A stretch of 64,000 nucleotides of DNA from Azolla caroliniana (GCA_043228905.1 JBHGNT010000003.1:2542001-2606000); one strand, 5' to 3'; shown: positions 42,404-53,509, numbered from the stretch's first letter. The notes: generated by a model from the letters alone, not told the origin. A program made the numbers and translations.

Positions 42404-43804
42404 TTAGTGCGATGATTGGTAATAGGCTGCGATTCCGTAGCCTGTTTGCAATATTGACATTAGGAGCAGTAGAAACCCCACAAGCAGTGAAATCGCTAGC
42501 CATGGCCGAGAAAAATACTTTTCACGAAACTCTGCATACATGGCATGCTCAGGATTTTCATAGTCGTCCAATACATCGCGTATCATCGCGTCCCATCTCT
42601 CGCATGGTCGAATGTCGATGTTGGTGCACATGTCATTCCACATCTTGAGCAACTTCTCATCACTCCCCAAGTGATTCTCTATCACTTGTGCCTTCGTCAA
42701 GATCGCTACATCCTCCGGTGTGTCGATGAGCGAGTCCATGATGACCACATACTTAGTAAACTCGCCGCTAGCTTTGGAGGTTTGTTCATGGGCAAGGAGG
42801 TTCCTCAGCACATCCTCCGTTCTATCTGTCACGACAAGCCGTGGAAGATCGAGCCGAAGCTTTCTCTTGTTGTAGTTCATGACGGATATGGCACCTTCAA
42901 TCGCCCTGAACCAGATGCCGGCTTTAGAGAGCTGAGACGCTGTTGGCAGGCGATCACCAAATATGGTTTTCTTTCGAGGTTCTTGTTTCGTCTCGAAAAG
43001 ATCCCGTAGTCGTGGGAATCTCCAAGGATTGGTGGCTTTCCTCCCAGACTTTTGTAATCGTTCCCTGAGGACCCAAACATATAGGCAATCAAGTAGATGG
43101 TTGCAAAGTCGGAAATCTGGAATTTCAAAACTCTGGACAAACTCTACAGAGAGATTCTGGCTGCTTAAGAATGGATCATTTGTTGCAACACCATAAAACA
43201 GTCCTTTCTGGAGTTCATCCCCTTCAAATTTGTGTTTCTTTGGAAACTCTTCAATCAGCTTCTTTAGATAGGACACGGGAATTTGGTTGCCCATCAAGAA
43301 CAAGTCCCTCAATACTTGCTTGAATGTGATGTTATTGTTGCAGATTTTGCAGAACTGGGTGTGTTCCTCGAGTATAGAATCCCATTCCGTCGGAATAAAC
43401 AGCAAGAATTCACGAATGAAGATGATATCCACAGTCACCAAAAGTTGGAGGGACTCAGAACTATAATTGGGAAGGCCTGAATAATGGATGTGAAGATCAG
43501 AAGGGTCATAGAAGAGGCGTTGCATGAGCTCTTCCACATTTGATATCTGATTTCCTCTCATGAATTTATTCACACACAATGCCTTACAATCATAAAGAAC
43601 AGAGCTCCCACTAAGCATTTCATGCAATGGTCCGATGGTTAGGATCTGAGGCCGATATGACTCTGGCTTGACATCGACTAATGCTTTTGGAGGTTTCGAA
43701 ATCTCCGTAAACAGCTGTGTATCATCATCAGTAGCCTCATTGATCCTTATTCTCATGTCTTCTCTCCATTTTTCTTCTTTAGCAGAGGATTCAAATTGAT
43801 CCAT
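42404..43804 (-). CDS. DUF247 family membrane protein
   Basis: The 466-residue frame is uninterrupted. Family signatures in order: EEKWREDMRIRINEATDDD, KPPKALVDVKPESYRPQI, LTIGPLHEMLSG, FYDPSDLHIHYSGLPNYSSE, LLVTVDIIFIREFLLFIPTE, FLMGNQIPVSYLKKLIEEFP, LLDCLYVWVLRERLQ, RLPTASQLSKAGIWFRAIEG, LDLPRLVVTDRTEDVLRNLL, SLIDTPEDVAILTKAQVIEN. It ends with a membrane helix at about 436-462 (PWLAISLLVGFLLLLMSILQ) and a short SSH tail. It is closest to pseudogene A (both have KAQVIEN and NVDIR/NIDIR-CERW). The start aligns with that of the paralogues. It is likely functional, in the same orientation as 36405-37919. Confidence 0.93.
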   Translation of the reverse strand: MDQFESSAKEEKWREDMRIRINEATDDDTQLFTEISKPPKALVDVKPESYRPQILTIGPLHEMLSGSSVLYDCKALCVNKFMRGNQISNVEELMQRLFYDPSDLHIHYSGLPNYSSESLQLLVTVDIIFIREFLLFIPTEWDSILEEHTQFCKICNNNITFKQVLRDLFLMGNQIPVSYLKKLIEEFPKKHKFEGDELQKGLFYGVATNDPFLSSQNLSVEFVQSFEIPDFRLCNHLLDCLYVWVLRERLQKSGRKATNPWRFPRLRDLFETKQEPRKKTIFGDRLPTASQLSKAGIWFRAIEGAISVMNYNKRKLRLDLPRLVVTDRTEDVLRNLLAHEQTSKASGEFTKYVVIMDSLIDTPEDVAILTKAQVIENHLGSDEKLLKMWNDMCTNIDIRPCERWDAMIRDVLDDYENPEHAMYAEFREKYFSRPWLAISLLVGFLLLLMSILQTGYGIAAYYQSSH

Positions 43805-44009
43805 TTCAAGTGTAAGCTTGATTTCTTAGTTGATATTCTCCTAAATTTCTTCTTCGTCTTCTTCGGTGTGCACAAACTTGATGCTTTCTTGTAGAAGTCA
43901 AGTATTAGCTCTAGTCTTTTCTTGCAGAAGATAAGAAAAGAGAGAAAATGGTGAGATCTAAGAAATTATGCCAGAATCATGTATGTATGGAGAGAGAGCA
44001 TATAATCAT

Positions 44010-44125
44010 GCCATTTTATACATCGAAAGCAAATATTCCATTCCGTTTCTTAGTCCATTCTTCTACGATTTCAGAAATCTCGTGGGGTTTGGATGAGCTG
44101 AGTATGCCGATCAAAGTCAACTCTT
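44010..44125 (-). promoter_or_regulatory. DUF247 promoter (gene at 42404-43804)
   Basis: Minus strand: GAAGAGTTGACTTTGATCGG (W-box TTGACT at 44115-44120), GAGATTTCTGAAATCGTAG, a decayed distal W-box (TGGACT), and TATAAAA (44014-44020). Confidence 0.68.
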
Positions 44126-44339
44126 CTCTCAATACATGTGGTTTGTGGATGTGGGAGGACTTTTCTCAATACATGCTCCCTACCATTCTTGAATATATAT
44201 TACAGGCAAGCTTGACCTTGATTTTAGAGACAAAGTTTTCCTTATGTTGAGGCGAAGTTCTTGTATTTTATTGTGTCGCTCACTGTAACAGTTGGATTAA
44301 TTATCGTAAATACATTTGAAAAACACAAATAGCGATCAC

Positions 44340-44930
44340 ATAACTTTTCACAATGTATACGAAATAAATAGGATTAGAATTTGATCTCAAATTAGCGTGA
44401 ACAATTTGAGGAAAATGGGGACGAATTTACTCAAATCATTTACATGCATGTAAATTGTTTTGAGAGGAAATAAGTACAAAACAATAAATTGAAACGTTGA
44501 GGGGTAGTTCATGATTGAATGCAGAATTCCTCACCGTATGATTTTAAAATCCGCCCATAATTTAATATCTTAAAATATAATCCATGAAAAGCATACTTAT
44601 TCGTCATCAATCAATCAATGAGAGTTTGTTCTAACTCACAATTCCATATTACGAAATTTAGGCCAAAACAATTGTGATTAATTGCTTTCTAAATCAAATG
44701 GGTGGACAGTTGAAAATAACATACCACTGCATTATTGACCTACAAGAAATATGTCACATCCGAGGAATAAAAAATCATCAATAAACACTATATGCCACAA
44801 AATCATGATTTGTGATTATGTTGTTGTCAGTATGTAATCTAGGAATGGGAACTCATAACAAAATCTAAATGGCACACACAGATCATAATTTAGGAAGATG
44901 AAAGTTGAAATATTGGAGACTTCAGAACGA
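44340..44930 (+). repeat. Cluster intergenic repeat, related to 22860-23440
   Basis: Same words and order as listed for 22700-23285, followed by the module shared with 7440-7640. Confidence 0.7.
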
Positions 44931-45129
44931 CAATATAAAGCAGACATACCGTAAATTTAAGACATGAAAGTTGGATGATTTTGAAGCCTCCGGAATTCGA
45001 CATTCATCTTCCCAATAGCACCCATGTAGGAATCTAGGTGCCAAAAATAATTGATTATAGAAATGTGCAAATCAACCTCCCATTCATAGGGGAGTACTTT
45101 AACCCTATACATACACGTGTTTGATCATT

Positions 45130-45430
45130 AATTAAATTCCTTCAGTTCTTTGGCACTTTTTCCACTTTTAGGAATTCTTAACATTAGGAAAATGGATGCT
45201 TGGTTGGCTTTATGAAACATTAATCTTTAAAATATACAGGTGTGGATTGAAAAGTTTGGGCAACAATTATGTCAGATAAAAAAATGGGGCATTGAAAAGT
45301 AAGTGACATTAATAAGAATACGAGACTTATACATTTTTTATGTAGAGCCACATCATCAAGTGATTCATAATGCTACCATATATTATTTTTGAATGTAGCA
45401 CCACATCTTAATCCCCCTAATATAAATGCA
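45130..45430 (+). repeat. Cluster repeat module P, copy 2
   Basis: GAATTCTTAACATTAGGAAA, GGGGCATTGAAAAGTAAGTG and AGCACCACATC in module order. Confidence 0.75.
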
Positions 45431-45587
45431 GGTAGGGCTTTAGAATGTAAGTGGCAAAAATATTTGGTTATAGAATTGAAATGATTATTGGCCCCATACA
45501 AATGCTTTATCTCATTCTTATCTCTCCCCTAGATAGATAAATAGATGCCCCTAAGTTCATGGTGGTCAGGGAGGAGGATATATATGG

Positions 45588-45650
45588 TGCATGAGCTCTT
45601 CCACATCTGATATCCCATTTCTTTCCATGAATTCTTTCACACATGATTAT
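45588..45650 (-). pseudogene. Antisense DUF247 fragment upstream of relic D
   Basis: The minus strand reads CVKEFMERNGISDVEELM, the family's ALCVNKFM..H.ISDVEELM segment. It lies upstream of and opposite to the relic starting at 45875. Confidence 0.75.
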
Positions 45651-45874
45651 AATTGTTGTTAATGTAATTAGTACAATTTATATGATTCTGGAATTCTTAT
45701 CTCCCCCCCTCTCTTGCATTCTTCTCTCTATTCCTCTCTCCTGCAAGGCAAGATTAGGGTTGTTGCTTGACTTCTAGAAGAAAGCATCAAGTTCCTGTCC
45801 AACCCAGGAAGAAGAAGTCTGAAGGTTAAGTTTAAGAGAATATCAACAACTAAGAAATCAACCTTAAATGTCAA

Positions 45875-46429
45875 ATGTATCAATCTAAATCTTGTACCAA
45901 AGAACTGATGACAACAACAATCAATAATGCTACTGATGATCATACAGATGTGTCCAACAAAAGTTCGAAAATTTTGAAGCCTCCAATAGCCTTATTGGAT
46001 ATCAGGCCACTGTCATACTCCACTCAGCTCCTGACCATGGGACCATTGCATGAAATGCTTAGTGAAATCTCTTCTACTGATCATTGCATGTAATGCTTAG
46101 GGTTGAAATTCACGGAAAGACATGGGATATCAGATGTGAAACAATTCATGAAACGCATCTTAGAGGAGGACCCTTGTAATCTTGACATGTCCATTATTCA
46201 ATCCTTCCCGCTTATGGCCCTGACACTCATCTTGTCGATACCATCTTCATTTATGAATAATATGAATTATCGTTGTGTCTATGGATTGAATGTCAATCCG
46301 AAACTGAGGGATCCAAATCCCAACTCAAGGAATATGACAACGTCTACACATTCTGCAAAAACTGAGGGATCCAAATCCCAACTCAAGGAATACGGCCCCT
46401 TTCACCCTATAGTTGACCTCTATAGGTAA
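45875..46429 (+). pseudogene. DUF247 relic D
   Basis: MYQSKSCTKELMTTTINNAT, SKILKPPIALLDIRPLSYST and LLTMGPLHEMLSE give the family N-terminus, then stops at about 46092. It resumes with FTERHGISDVKQFMKRILEE and decays. Near 46300-46395 a roughly 60-bp segment (ACTGAGGGATCCAAATCCCA) is tandemly duplicated. The middle shares its odd TGTGTCTATGGATTGAATGT sequence with relic E at 54563, so the two are sister pseudogenes duplicated after decay began. Confidence 0.82.
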
Positions 46430-46729
46430 CAAACGAATCTATATGAGTAACCTAGAATGAACACTAGCAGAATATTCTATAACATGGCACAAAAACATGA
46501 TTTGAGATTACATTGATAGTAACCATATAAACATACAATCTAAATGACACAAAACCATAATTATGAAAGATCAAAGATGAATTGAAGACTTGCAAACAAT
46601 TAACAAGTAGAGTATACAAAAATAGTTATAAGTTAAAACTTATATATGTGGACTAGATTGTGTGGATTCTCATTTGATTTATCTGTAATATTGGTCATCT
46701 ATAACTCTAGAGTTGGATATTCCTTTCCT

Positions 46730-47100
46730 TAGTGGATTTTGGTGGGATCCTTGATGAATCAAAGGTGGAAGGTTTTCTATACTGATGTCAATGTGTTTTG
46801 ATGGGATGCAAAACATTTAAGGGTGGAAAGATTTTTATATTGATGTCACCATGTTCTTGTTTCTCGTCAATTTGACCTAGATATTCCAAGTTTCTTCTTT
46901 CACATGAAAACCGAGCTTATCAAAGCACATGAATACTCAAGGGTGGATGTTTTTCTATATTGATGTCAATGTGTTTTGGTGGGATCCAAGCACACTCAAA
47001 TGTGGGAGTTTTGCTATATTTATATTAACAAGTTTTGGTGGGATAGAAGAAGACTCAAGTTTTGGTGGGATACAAGCATATTCTTGTTTCTTGTCAATTT
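46730..47100 (+). repeat. Minisatellite, GGTGGGATCCAAG...GGTGGAAGTTTTTCTATATTGATGTC type
   Basis: About five variant units of roughly 60-70 bp share TTTTGGTGGGATCC, ACTCAAGGGTGGA and TATTGATGTCAATGTGTTTT. Related units occur at 51260-51680, 52815-52880 and 61500-61560. Confidence 0.8.
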
Positions 47101-47109
47101 GTTATTTAG

Positions 47110-47755
47110 TGGGAACATTTGGATTAGAACTTTACAACGACTATGATGACTCAAGACATTCTAACAACCTGTAAAAAGTTAAATGTTGTGCCACAATGTG
47201 AAAGTAATGCCTTTATCCACCATATAAGGAACTTTTGATATTTGGACAAATTATTATTGTTTTCATATATAAGAAGTTACATTCTGCATGTTGCATAGGA
47301 ACATGGTAATGTGGTGGTAAAACTTATACTTACAACCCTAAAGCCATGGTTTTGATGTTGTATTTTAATTACAGTTCTTCATAACCCTTGTTTGACTTTA
47401 AAGTTGTGTTATGTCTCAAAACTCATTACAATTTTCGTTTGACGCAGAATGCTTTGCTTCTGAACACGTGTTACACACCAGGAATAGAAATGGTTCTAAC
47501 AGCCATTTAAAAGCAAGGCTAATGATGATGTTCATTATTTGCCATAGAATTTATTGCTCTTATTTTGGCATGGAAGCCATGAATACCTCAAGGTCTGAAA
47601 ATTTCCTATATTGTTAACATCTTCTTTTCTATAACTAATCTTGCTTCTCAACAATCCCTATGTATATAGCTTATTCCCTCATATGGATTTGCGATCTAGA
47701 ATAAAAAAAATATTGATGGATCAAATAAGCAAATTACTTGCATGTGCACAAACCT
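47110..47755. other. Spacer, no gene recognised
   Basis: AT-rich with nothing supported. Confidence 0.35.
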
Positions 47756-47945
47756 TTAAAGTAAGAAGTTTGACTTTGCTATTGATGCGATCATAGAGTT
47801 GATTTTACTCATGAGATCCCATGAGATGTCTGAAATAATACAAGAAATGACTCAAAAACGGAGTGGAATATTTGCACTTTATATATAAAATGGCATGATT
47901 GTGGTGTCTCAGATCTCTCTCTCCATACAAATCTATAATATGTCA
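47755..47945 (+). promoter_or_regulatory. Orphan DUF247 promoter
   Basis: ACAAACCTTTAAAGTAAGAAG, TTGACT (47770-47775), GATTTTACTCATGAGATCCC, ATGAGATGTCTGAAAT and TATAAAATGGCATGATTGTG (TATA 47884-47890), then a CTCTCTCTCC leader. No DUF247 coding sequence follows. The next kilobase holds spacer and repeats. Confidence 0.7.
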
Positions 47946-48299
47946 AATAATCATGATTTGAGATTACGTTATTCGTAACCATGAAAACCAACATAAACTC
48001 TATATGCCACAAAACCATTATTTGCGAAGACGGAAGTTGAATCAAAGACTTGTGACCTGATGTGTTTTGACTCACAATCCCTTTTCATTCTTCGTCTTCT
48101 TCCTCCTCTTATTCATTCTTATATTTTCATCACCGAGTTTTTCCCAAGGTTTTACAGATCCAAGGCATCACATGGATTTTTGCAACGTTTAATTGAAGTT
48201 AAACATCGCCTTGCAATGGATAATTTACATATGCTATATAAAAAAGAACGCTTTTTTCATATCAAATGCTAGTAGAGAGAGAATTAAATTGGGAGAGAG

Positions 48300-48450
48300 A
48301 TAGATAAGAGGGAGATAAGTAAATTGGGAGAGAGAGAGAGAGAGAGAGAGGGAGATAATTAAACTGGGAGAAGGACATGACGGAGATAATTAATTGTAAT
48401 GGGAATCTGTGGGTATCCCCATGAACCAATAATCATCTGATTTCGATAAA
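48300..48450. repeat. (GA)n tract and inverted copy of 39070-39200
   Basis: A GAGAGA run (48325-48350) is followed by GGAGATAATTAATTGTAATG and GAATCTGTGGGTATCC, the reverse complement of the segment at 39110-39160. Confidence 0.65.
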
Positions 48451-48549
48451 AATCAAATGCTCTGTTCATTATTTCTTTGGGAGAGCATTTGTATTTATGT
48501 AAAGACATTCATAAGTAAACATTGGGTATCAAGTATAACATTCGAGGAT

Positions 48550-48890
48550 AATGTTTTAATTAATTAAATGCTTGCTCTTTTTTACTTTGGCACATTTTGC
48601 TCTTTTTGGAATTCCCAACATTATTGCCTCTCTGAAATGTTAACCTTTAAAATATACAAGTAATGGGTTGAAAAGTTCTTGATGGGCAACAATCATGTGC
48701 AAGAAAATGGCAAAGAATAAAAAACAAATGGGGCATTAAAAAGTAAGTGACATTCATATAAATAATACACTTATATTTTTAATGTAGCACCACATCATCA
48801 TAAGAATGCTACTAATTAGACAACACTATATAATATGAAAAGAGGTGTTGATTTATTTAAGCTAGAGTAGACACCATGTTTGATTAACAT
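48550..48890 (+). repeat. Cluster repeat module P, copy 3
   Basis: GTTGAAAAGTTCTTGATGGG, CAAGAAAATGGCAAAGA, GTAGCACCACATCATCATAA and TTTAAGCTAGAGTAGA in module order. Confidence 0.8.
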
Positions 48891-48949
48891 TTTCTCAATT
48901 GGTATGAGATTTGGTTAAGAACTATCAATTGGTAGGAGATTTGAATCAT

Positions 48950-49170
48950 AGAGTTGTAACAAATAATTACTCAAGCATACATTCAACACCAATCAAGTTA
49001 ATGCTATTTATTACAAGTCACACTTTAAACCCATTAACAATCCTTGTAACAGATAAATACTCAAGCATGTATTAAGCACCAATCAAGTTACTATTATTTA
49101 TTATAACAAGTGTCACTTAAGACCCGTCAACAATTCTTGTAACAAATAATTACTCAATCAAGATGTCGTA
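48950..49170 (+). repeat. Tandem repeat, AACAAATAATTACTCAAGCA unit
   Basis: GTAACA(A/G)ATAA(T/A)TACTCAAGCAT, CACCAATCAAGTTA and TTATTACAAGT recur two to three times about 90-110 bp apart. Confidence 0.65.
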
Positions 49171-49326
49171 AATACAATGCCATGTCTCACCATGTTCTTA
49201 TTTCTAAGCACATAAATGCTTAGAACAATCTTCCACAATGATAAAAGTTCATATGGATTGTAAATTGAATAGACATCAATAAAGTAATAGAGTCAAATGA
49301 GATCCAAGAAATGAACAACGGAATGA

Positions 49327-49359
49327 AAGCTCAAACACTTGATTATTGTGTTTGAGCTT
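49327..49359 (-). terminator. Perfect stem-loop downstream of the DUF247 stop codon
   Basis: AAGCTCAAACAC, a nine-base loop, then GTGTTTGAGCTT form a perfect 12-bp stem some 35-65 bases past the stop at 49394. A similar hairpin survives at 5838-5865. Its role as a 3'-UTR or end-processing structure is inferred. Confidence 0.5.
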
Positions 49360-49393
49360 CGTCATGCGCTCTAGGGTTGATTTTGAGATTCCA

Positions 49394-50995
49394 TTAGTAA
49401 TAGGCTAAGATCGTGTAGAAAGTCTGCAAAAATGTCAAGATGAGGAGTAGGATCGCAGTAGTGACCGATGCCGTCAACCATGGGCGAGAGAAAAACTTTT
49501 CACGAAACTCCACATACATGGGACGCCAAGGGCTATGATAGTGTTCTAGTACATCGCTTGTCATCTTGTCCCATCTTTCGCATGATTTAATCACAATGTT
49601 GGTGTCGTACAACTCGTTCCACAAGTTGACCAACTCAACATCATCCCCGAGGTGGTTCACTATCACCCCTGCCTTTGTCAAGATGGCTACATCCTCTGGT
49701 GTGTCAATGAGGGAGTCCATGATGATAGCATACTTAGTAAACTCACCTCCATCTTTGGAGCTTTGTTCATAGGCAAGAAGGTTCCTCAGCACATGCTCCA
49801 TGCCTTTGTACACGACAATCCGTGGAAGATCAAGGTGAAGTGTCACTGGATGATACTTGATGACCGATATGTTACCTTCACATGCCTTGAATCTGATGCC
49901 GACTTTCGATAGTTGGGATGCTGTTGGCAGGCGATCGCGATGATTAGATGTTAGCGTGCCGGCTCCTTGATTCGTCTGCCAAGTCTCTTGTAATTGCGGC
50001 TCATGTATTTCGTGTGTAACCAAAACATATTGGCAATCAAGTAGATGATTGCAGTTGAATAAATTTGGATTCCGAAAATGCTTGGGCCAATCACTATGGC
50101 CCTTGGGGAATGGACAATTTCTCACAACAGTATCTACTAACACTCTCTGGAGATTTTTCAATTTGACATGGGTAGCTATGTTTGGATGCCTATCAGTTTG
50201 GAAATCTTTCAATCCGGAGATCTCTGGATGCTCTGCAATCTTCTTTAGAAATGACATGGGAATTTGGTTGCCTATCAAGAACAAGTCCCTCCAAACTTGG
50301 TTCCATTCAACTCCATTGTTGAAGGAAGTGGATAAGTAGTGGGGCATGGTAGGTTCATGGTGGCCCATATGTTTGCTGTCGAACAAATGCAAAATATAGT
50401 CGAGTTCCGAATGGTGGGAATTTGAACATGAAGGGCTAAAGAAGAGCAAGAATTCATGAATGAAGATGGTATCGACAGTGAGCAGAAATTTTAGCGACTC
50501 ATTGGTATATTTTTTGCCCGGGGGGCATGAATAATCTTTTTCAAGATAGTAGGGCTCCGGAATGAGGTAATTTATGAGGTCTTCCACCTCTGATTTCCCA
50601 TGTCTTTCCATGAAGTTCTTCACACAGAGTGCCTTACGATCATCAAAGTCAAATTTGGTCCCAAGATCGGCATACAATGGTCCGATGGTCAGGACTTCGG
50701 GGCAATATGGTCTTTGTTTGTTCTTGAAGAATCCATCAGGAGGAATCGAAATCTTCGGAATTTCCTTGGAGGTTTCCTGCCCGGGTAGAAATTTTGTATT
50801 ACGGTTATCGGCAGTATTCTTGATCTTTGTTAGCATTTGCTCTCTCCAGCCATTGTCATCGGCAGTGGACCTATATTGAGGATGCTGCCCAATGGAGTGG
50901 TTTGTATGGTTTGGAGGGATGGGTTTATGTGGATGCACAGCAGCCCAATTGGGTTGGATTGTAATCCTGGTTTCTTTGTTGATATTCTCCCCCAT
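49394..50995 (-). CDS. DUF247 family membrane protein, divergent, with extended N-terminus
   Basis: A 533-residue open frame. Family signatures: GWREQMLTKIKNTADN, RPYCPEVLTIGPLYADLG, RKALCVKNFMERHGKSEVED, LLTVDTIFIHEFLLFFSP, LFLIGNQIPMSFLKKIAEHP, LLDCQYVLVTHEI, RLPTASQLSKVGIRFKACEG, LDLPRIVVYKGMEHVLRNLL, SLIDTPEDVAILTKAGVIVN, WDKMTSDVLEHYHSPWRPMY. A membrane helix lies at about 502-532 (PWLTASVTTAILLLILTFLQ). The first 50 or so residues (MGENINKETRITIQPNWAAV, with several His-Pro) read through sequence that is leader in the paralogues (GAGAATATCAACAA). No inner Met precedes GWREQM, so the long start is probably real. The protein is intact and the most divergent full copy. Confidence 0.92.
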   Translation of the reverse strand: MGENINKETRITIQPNWAAVHPHKPIPPNHTNHSIGQHPQYRSTADDNGWREQMLTKIKNTADNRNTKFLPGQETSKEIPKISIPPDGFFKNKQRPYCPEVLTIGPLYADLGTKFDFDDRKALCVKNFMERHGKSEVEDLINYLIPEPYYLEKDYSCPPGKKYTNESLKFLLTVDTIFIHEFLLFFSPSCSNSHHSELDYILHLFDSKHMGHHEPTMPHYLSTSFNNGVEWNQVWRDLFLIGNQIPMSFLKKIAEHPEISGLKDFQTDRHPNIATHVKLKNLQRVLVDTVVRNCPFPKGHSDWPKHFRNPNLFNCNHLLDCQYVLVTHEIHEPQLQETWQTNQGAGTLTSNHRDRLPTASQLSKVGIRFKACEGNISVIKYHPVTLHLDLPRIVVYKGMEHVLRNLLAYEQSSKDGGEFTKYAIIMDSLIDTPEDVAILTKAGVIVNHLGDDVELVNLWNELYDTNIVIKSCERWDKMTSDVLEHYHSPWRPMYVEFREKFFSRPWLTASVTTAILLLILTFLQTFYTILAYY

Positions 50996-50999
50996 CTCT

Positions 51000-51195
51000 T
51001 AAACTACTACTAATATTTCTTCTTCTTCTTCTACAACTACCACTACTACTACTACTTCTTCTTCTTCTTCTTCACTAATACTTTCTTCCTCTTTTTCTTC
51101 TACTTCTTCTTCTTCTTCACTAATACTTTCTTCTACTTCTTCTTCTTCTTCTTCACTAATACTTTCTTCCTCTTTTTCTTCTTCTAAACTGATAA
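51000..51195 (-). repeat. GAA-rich leader repeat upstream of the DUF247 gene
   Basis: Minus-strand GAAGAAGAAGAAGA blocks with GTATTAGTGAAGAA spacers repeat three times directly before the ATG. The acidic open frame here is compositional. Similar but shorter GAAGAAGAAG leaders precede the other copies. Confidence 0.8.
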
Positions 51196-51259
51196 ATTTC
51201 TTGTAGATTATCAAACTACCATCCATTCCTCTTTTTATACACCTTTTAAGTGTTTATGT

Positions 51260-51680
51260 ATTGGTGTGAACACATTTTGGTGGTGGCATCCAAGAAAAGT
51301 CAAGGGTAGGGATGTCAAGACATTTTTGGTGGTATCCAAGCAGAGTCAAGGGTGGAAGTTTTGCTACCAAAATTGATGACATCAATATAGAAAGGCTCCT
51401 ACCCTTGACTCTTATTGGATCCCACCAAAACGTGTTACGACATCAATATGTAAAGACTTCCACGCTTGACTCTTCTTGGATCCCACCAAAACGTGTTACG
51501 ACATGAATATAGAAAGACTTCCGCCCTCGAGGCTTTGTGTATCGGACCAGAACATGTTATTTACATCAATATAGAAAAACTTCCACCCTTGAATCTTCAT
51601 GGATATCACCGACAGATGTTGACAACGTCAATAAAGAAAACATTCCACCATCGAGTCTTCATGGATCCATCAAACCCAAC
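51260..51680. repeat. Minisatellite with an orientation switch
   Basis: Two units read TTTTGGTGG.ATCCAAG..AGTCAAGGGTGGAAG on the plus strand (51270-51365). The next five read as the reverse complement (ATCAATATAGAAAG, CTTCCACCCTTGA, TGGATCCCACCAAAACGTGTT) to about 51680. The unit is about 60 bp and is related to 46730-47100. Confidence 0.82.
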
Positions 51681-51689
51681 TAAGAACGT

Positions 51690-53500
51690 TCTCAATAAGC
51701 TTATGTCATGTGATAGAAGAAAAGGAATATCCAAGTCTAGAGTTATAGATGACCAATGATTGAGATAAATCAGATCTAGTCCATATATATGAGTTTCAAC
51801 TTAAGATACTTTTTTGTATGCTCAAGTTGTTAGTTGTTCACAAATCTTTGATTCAACTTCCATCTTCCCAAATAATACTTTTGTGGCATATAGCTTCTAT
51901 GTTTAAACAATTACTAATAATGTAATTTTAAATAAAATATATCTACCAGGAGACAGAAATATGAGAGAGAGAAAAGAAAGAAAGAAAGAAAAATATATTA
52001 ACGTCTTCTAAGGCCAAAATTGGCCCGTGAGACAATTGGTTTACAACAAAAATGGGGTATTTACCCATTCATCGAAAGAAAAAATAAAAACAAAACAAAA
52101 CAAAATAAAATAGAGCTTAAGCTAAATGGTTCTAGTAAAAGAAACATGTTCTATAAGGAAATGGCTTTATACTAGACCTAGTTTCATTTCTATCCAAGTC
52201 TCTCGAAAAGAAGCGGGAGGTCAAAGGGTTTCGATGTATGGGAATTTGGAGCATATGTATGGAGCCCGGAATGAATGTCATTTTCCTATATTGTATGCCT
52301 ACTATGATATTATCTTTGTCAAATAGGAATGTCGAGTATATTATTGTTATCCAAATAGAGGGTAGAAATTTTCCATATATATATATATATATATATCGAT
52401 TTTGTGTATCTTCAAAGGTAATATTCATCAAATCAAGAACAAAAAATTGAATATATGTAAGTTTCATGCTACTGAATTCCTAATTATTGCATGTACTCAT
52501 ACGTATTCATAATGTGTAGATTGCAATGAATCAGAATTTACTCTTCATGGTTCACATAACCTTTAGCAACAGGGATAGTAAATAACAAACATGTTTATCT
52601 GTCTTTTAAAGGGAAATATAGGAGCAAATTAAAATTATGAAGACCTTATGTAACATCATAAGGTAACTTCATATATATGACAAGAATAATAATTTGTCAG
52701 AATATCAAAAGTTCTGTATATGGTGAATAAAGGCAATACTTTGACATTGTGGGTCAACATTTAACATTTTTCAAGGTTAAATGTGCAATTAAACATCAAA
52801 TTGATGAGAAACAAGAACATGTCAATAAAGAAAGCTTTCCAACCTTGAGTCTTAATGGATCACCAAAACCAATTGAAGATGTGCTTCAGCAAGCTCGACC
52901 ATCATTTGAAAGAAGAAAGGAATATTCAACTCTGGAGTTATAGATAGCCAATGATTAAGGTAAATCAAATGAGAAATCACACGATCTAGTCTATAGATAT
53001 GAGTTTCAAGTTTCAACTTACAATGTTTTTTTGTATACTCAAGTTGTTCACAAATCTTCATGCATTATGCCTAATATTGCTTTGATAGATATCACGTGTA
53101 AGAAATATATTTGAAGATATTAAAATATGACCAACTCAATGTATTAATATCCAAGTGTTCTAAATTCTAAAGAGAGATAAAAGTTGTAACATAAAGATGT
53201 CTATCTACTAAGATCAAGGTGTCCATCGGGGTCTGAAATTGCTCAAACTAAAACAAAGGATTCGAAAAAAAAAAAAGATGAATTGATTCAATTCATACAA
53301 TGTAAAATTTTAAGAGATGTGGTGTTAATGAAAGACTGTGAACAATGTTGGGGAAAAGGCCATCAATATAATTATGTGCATCCACATCATTGTAATAAGC
53401 CATGTAATAATGTTATGTATTGTATCCATATGTATACCTATTTTGCAATTCCATGGTCATATGTGTGTATCCCCAATTTGCCTAGTGATAATTTTGCCTC
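51690..53500. other. Spacer with low-complexity runs, no gene recognised
   Basis: Contains GAAAGAAAGAAAGAAAG (about 51975), an AACAAAACAAAAC run (about 52090), an (AT)n run (52374-52396) and one minisatellite unit (52815-52880). No coding similarity. Confidence 0.55.
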
Positions 53501-53509
53501 ATATGTGTA

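Noticed and set aside
50999-51226. A glutamate- and valine-rich open frame upstream of a DUF247 gene
   Set aside because: It is produced by the GAA repeat and ends just before the DUF247 start. No family resemblance.
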